Below are positions 63,882 to 64,000 of a DNA stretch of 64,000 bases, piece by piece. Under the pieces are notes generated by a model. It was not told where the DNA came from. It worked only from the letters and a program-made list of their open reading frames with translations, and searched no databases. The stretch spans positions 62,001 through 126,000 of the forward strand of contig JAFVVQ010000014.1 in NCBI GenBank assembly GCA_017502085.1, given 5' to 3'. The DNA comes from Clostridia bacterium (GTDB lineage: Bacteria; Bacillota; Clostridia; Oscillospirales; Acutalibacteraceae). Each line of letters begins with the position of its first letter. Within the stretch, counting starts at the first letter, position 1. The translations under genes were made by a program, and so were the position numbers.

Positions 63882-64000
63882 TCAGTCCCATTCGGTACCT
63901 GTGACGGTATCCATATTTATTCCCTTTGTCTCGCCGACGTTCTTAAACAGAACAACAAGTGCGGATACAAAACCGGGAACAAGCATACAGAGTGTCGCCG
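63882..64000 (-). CDS. C-terminal end of a sugar-porter-like MFS transporter (runs off the window)
   Basis: The last 38 residues can be read on the minus strand to a TGA at 63882-63884. A hydrophobic helix (LCMLVPGFVSALVVLF) is followed by KNVGETKGINMDTVTG-TEWD. The ETKG motif after the last helix is typical of the MFS sugar porter family. With the uronate operon nearby it may import a hexuronate or glucuronide (inference). Confidence 0.65.
   Translation of the reverse strand, partial: ATLCMLVPGFVSALVVLFKNVGETKGINMDTVTGTEWD

Noticed and set aside
1..64000. tRNA, rRNA, insertion sequences or prophage genes
   Set aside because: Reading both strands showed no cloverleaf with CCA-type end, no rRNA-like sequence, no transposase, integrase or phage structural gene. 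Short or degenerate elements could have been missed without a search tool.

Overview
The window looks like a chromosomal segment of a Gram-positive, anaerobic gut-type Clostridia bacterium (Oscillospiraceae/Ruminococcaceae-like; inference). The reasons are strong GGAGG ribosome binding sites, many sigma-A type promoters with exact 17-bp spacers, a LytR-CpsA-Psr protein, a PHP-type CpsB phosphatase, and secreted proteins with clostridial-style architectures. No rRNA, tRNA, CRISPR array, transposase or phage gene was seen.

Layout. (1) 0-9 kb, carbohydrate and peptide catabolism: a partial Gfo/Idh oxidoreductase diverging from a GHL6-type glycosyl hydrolase and a GNAT acetyltransferase; a minus-strand GH2 beta-galactosidase plus membrane-anchored M20 peptidase pair; a secreted subtilase. 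(2) 9-17.5 kb, an accessory unit: an HPr-kinase-like P-loop protein and a SPASM radical SAM enzyme, then a 2044-residue secreted von Willebrand A protein and a 76-residue Cys-containing peptide ending in Ser, closed by a strong terminator. The unit diverges from the subtilase, with the two -35 boxes 18 bp apart. (3) 17.6-51.8 kb, one very long plus-strand cell-surface polysaccharide locus: phosphatase CpsB, an Ig-like membrane protein, two tandem Wzz/BY-kinases, a PglF/PglE/PglC-like set for the initiating sugar, TviB/TviC (UDP-GalNAcA), CapE/CapG/CapF (UDP-L-FucNAc), eleven intact glycosyltransferases plus one frameshifted ATP-grasp type, a Wzy-like membrane protein, a Wzm/Wzt ABC exporter with a carbohydrate-binding tail, an acyltransferase, two nucleotidyltransferases and an LCP ligase. 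(4) 51.9-55.6 kb, a convergent minus-strand operon: UDP-glucuronate epimerase, UDP-glucose dehydrogenase, a PqqD-like protein and a GT2. (5) 55.7-64 kb, housekeeping and uronate catabolism: phosphodiesterase, aquaporin, an epimerase with a charged tail, ProS, the uxuA-eda-kdgK hexuronate pathway interrupted by palindromic repeats, a PH-domain protein, and the C-terminus of a sugar-porter-like transporter.

How the genes fit together. Region 3 can make a lipid-linked, FucNAc- and uronate-containing polymer, export it through Wzm/Wzt and attach it to the wall through LCP, with the BY-kinases and CpsB as the phosphorylation switch. Region 4 adds UDP-GlcA and UDP-GalA. No Wzx flippase is visible, although a Wzy-like protein and Wzz domains are present, so the locus mixes features of two export routes.

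The most unusual signal is a set of parts spread across the locus: an HPrK-like kinase, a SPASM radical SAM protein, a PqqD-like domain and an NTP_transf_5 nucleotidyltransferase, together with a small Cys peptide. HPrK-like kinase, PqqD-type and nucleotidyltransferase proteins occur together in phosphorylated lasso-peptide clusters, but no lasso cyclase (asparagine synthetase-like) is present here. This may be a different peptide- or surface-modification system.
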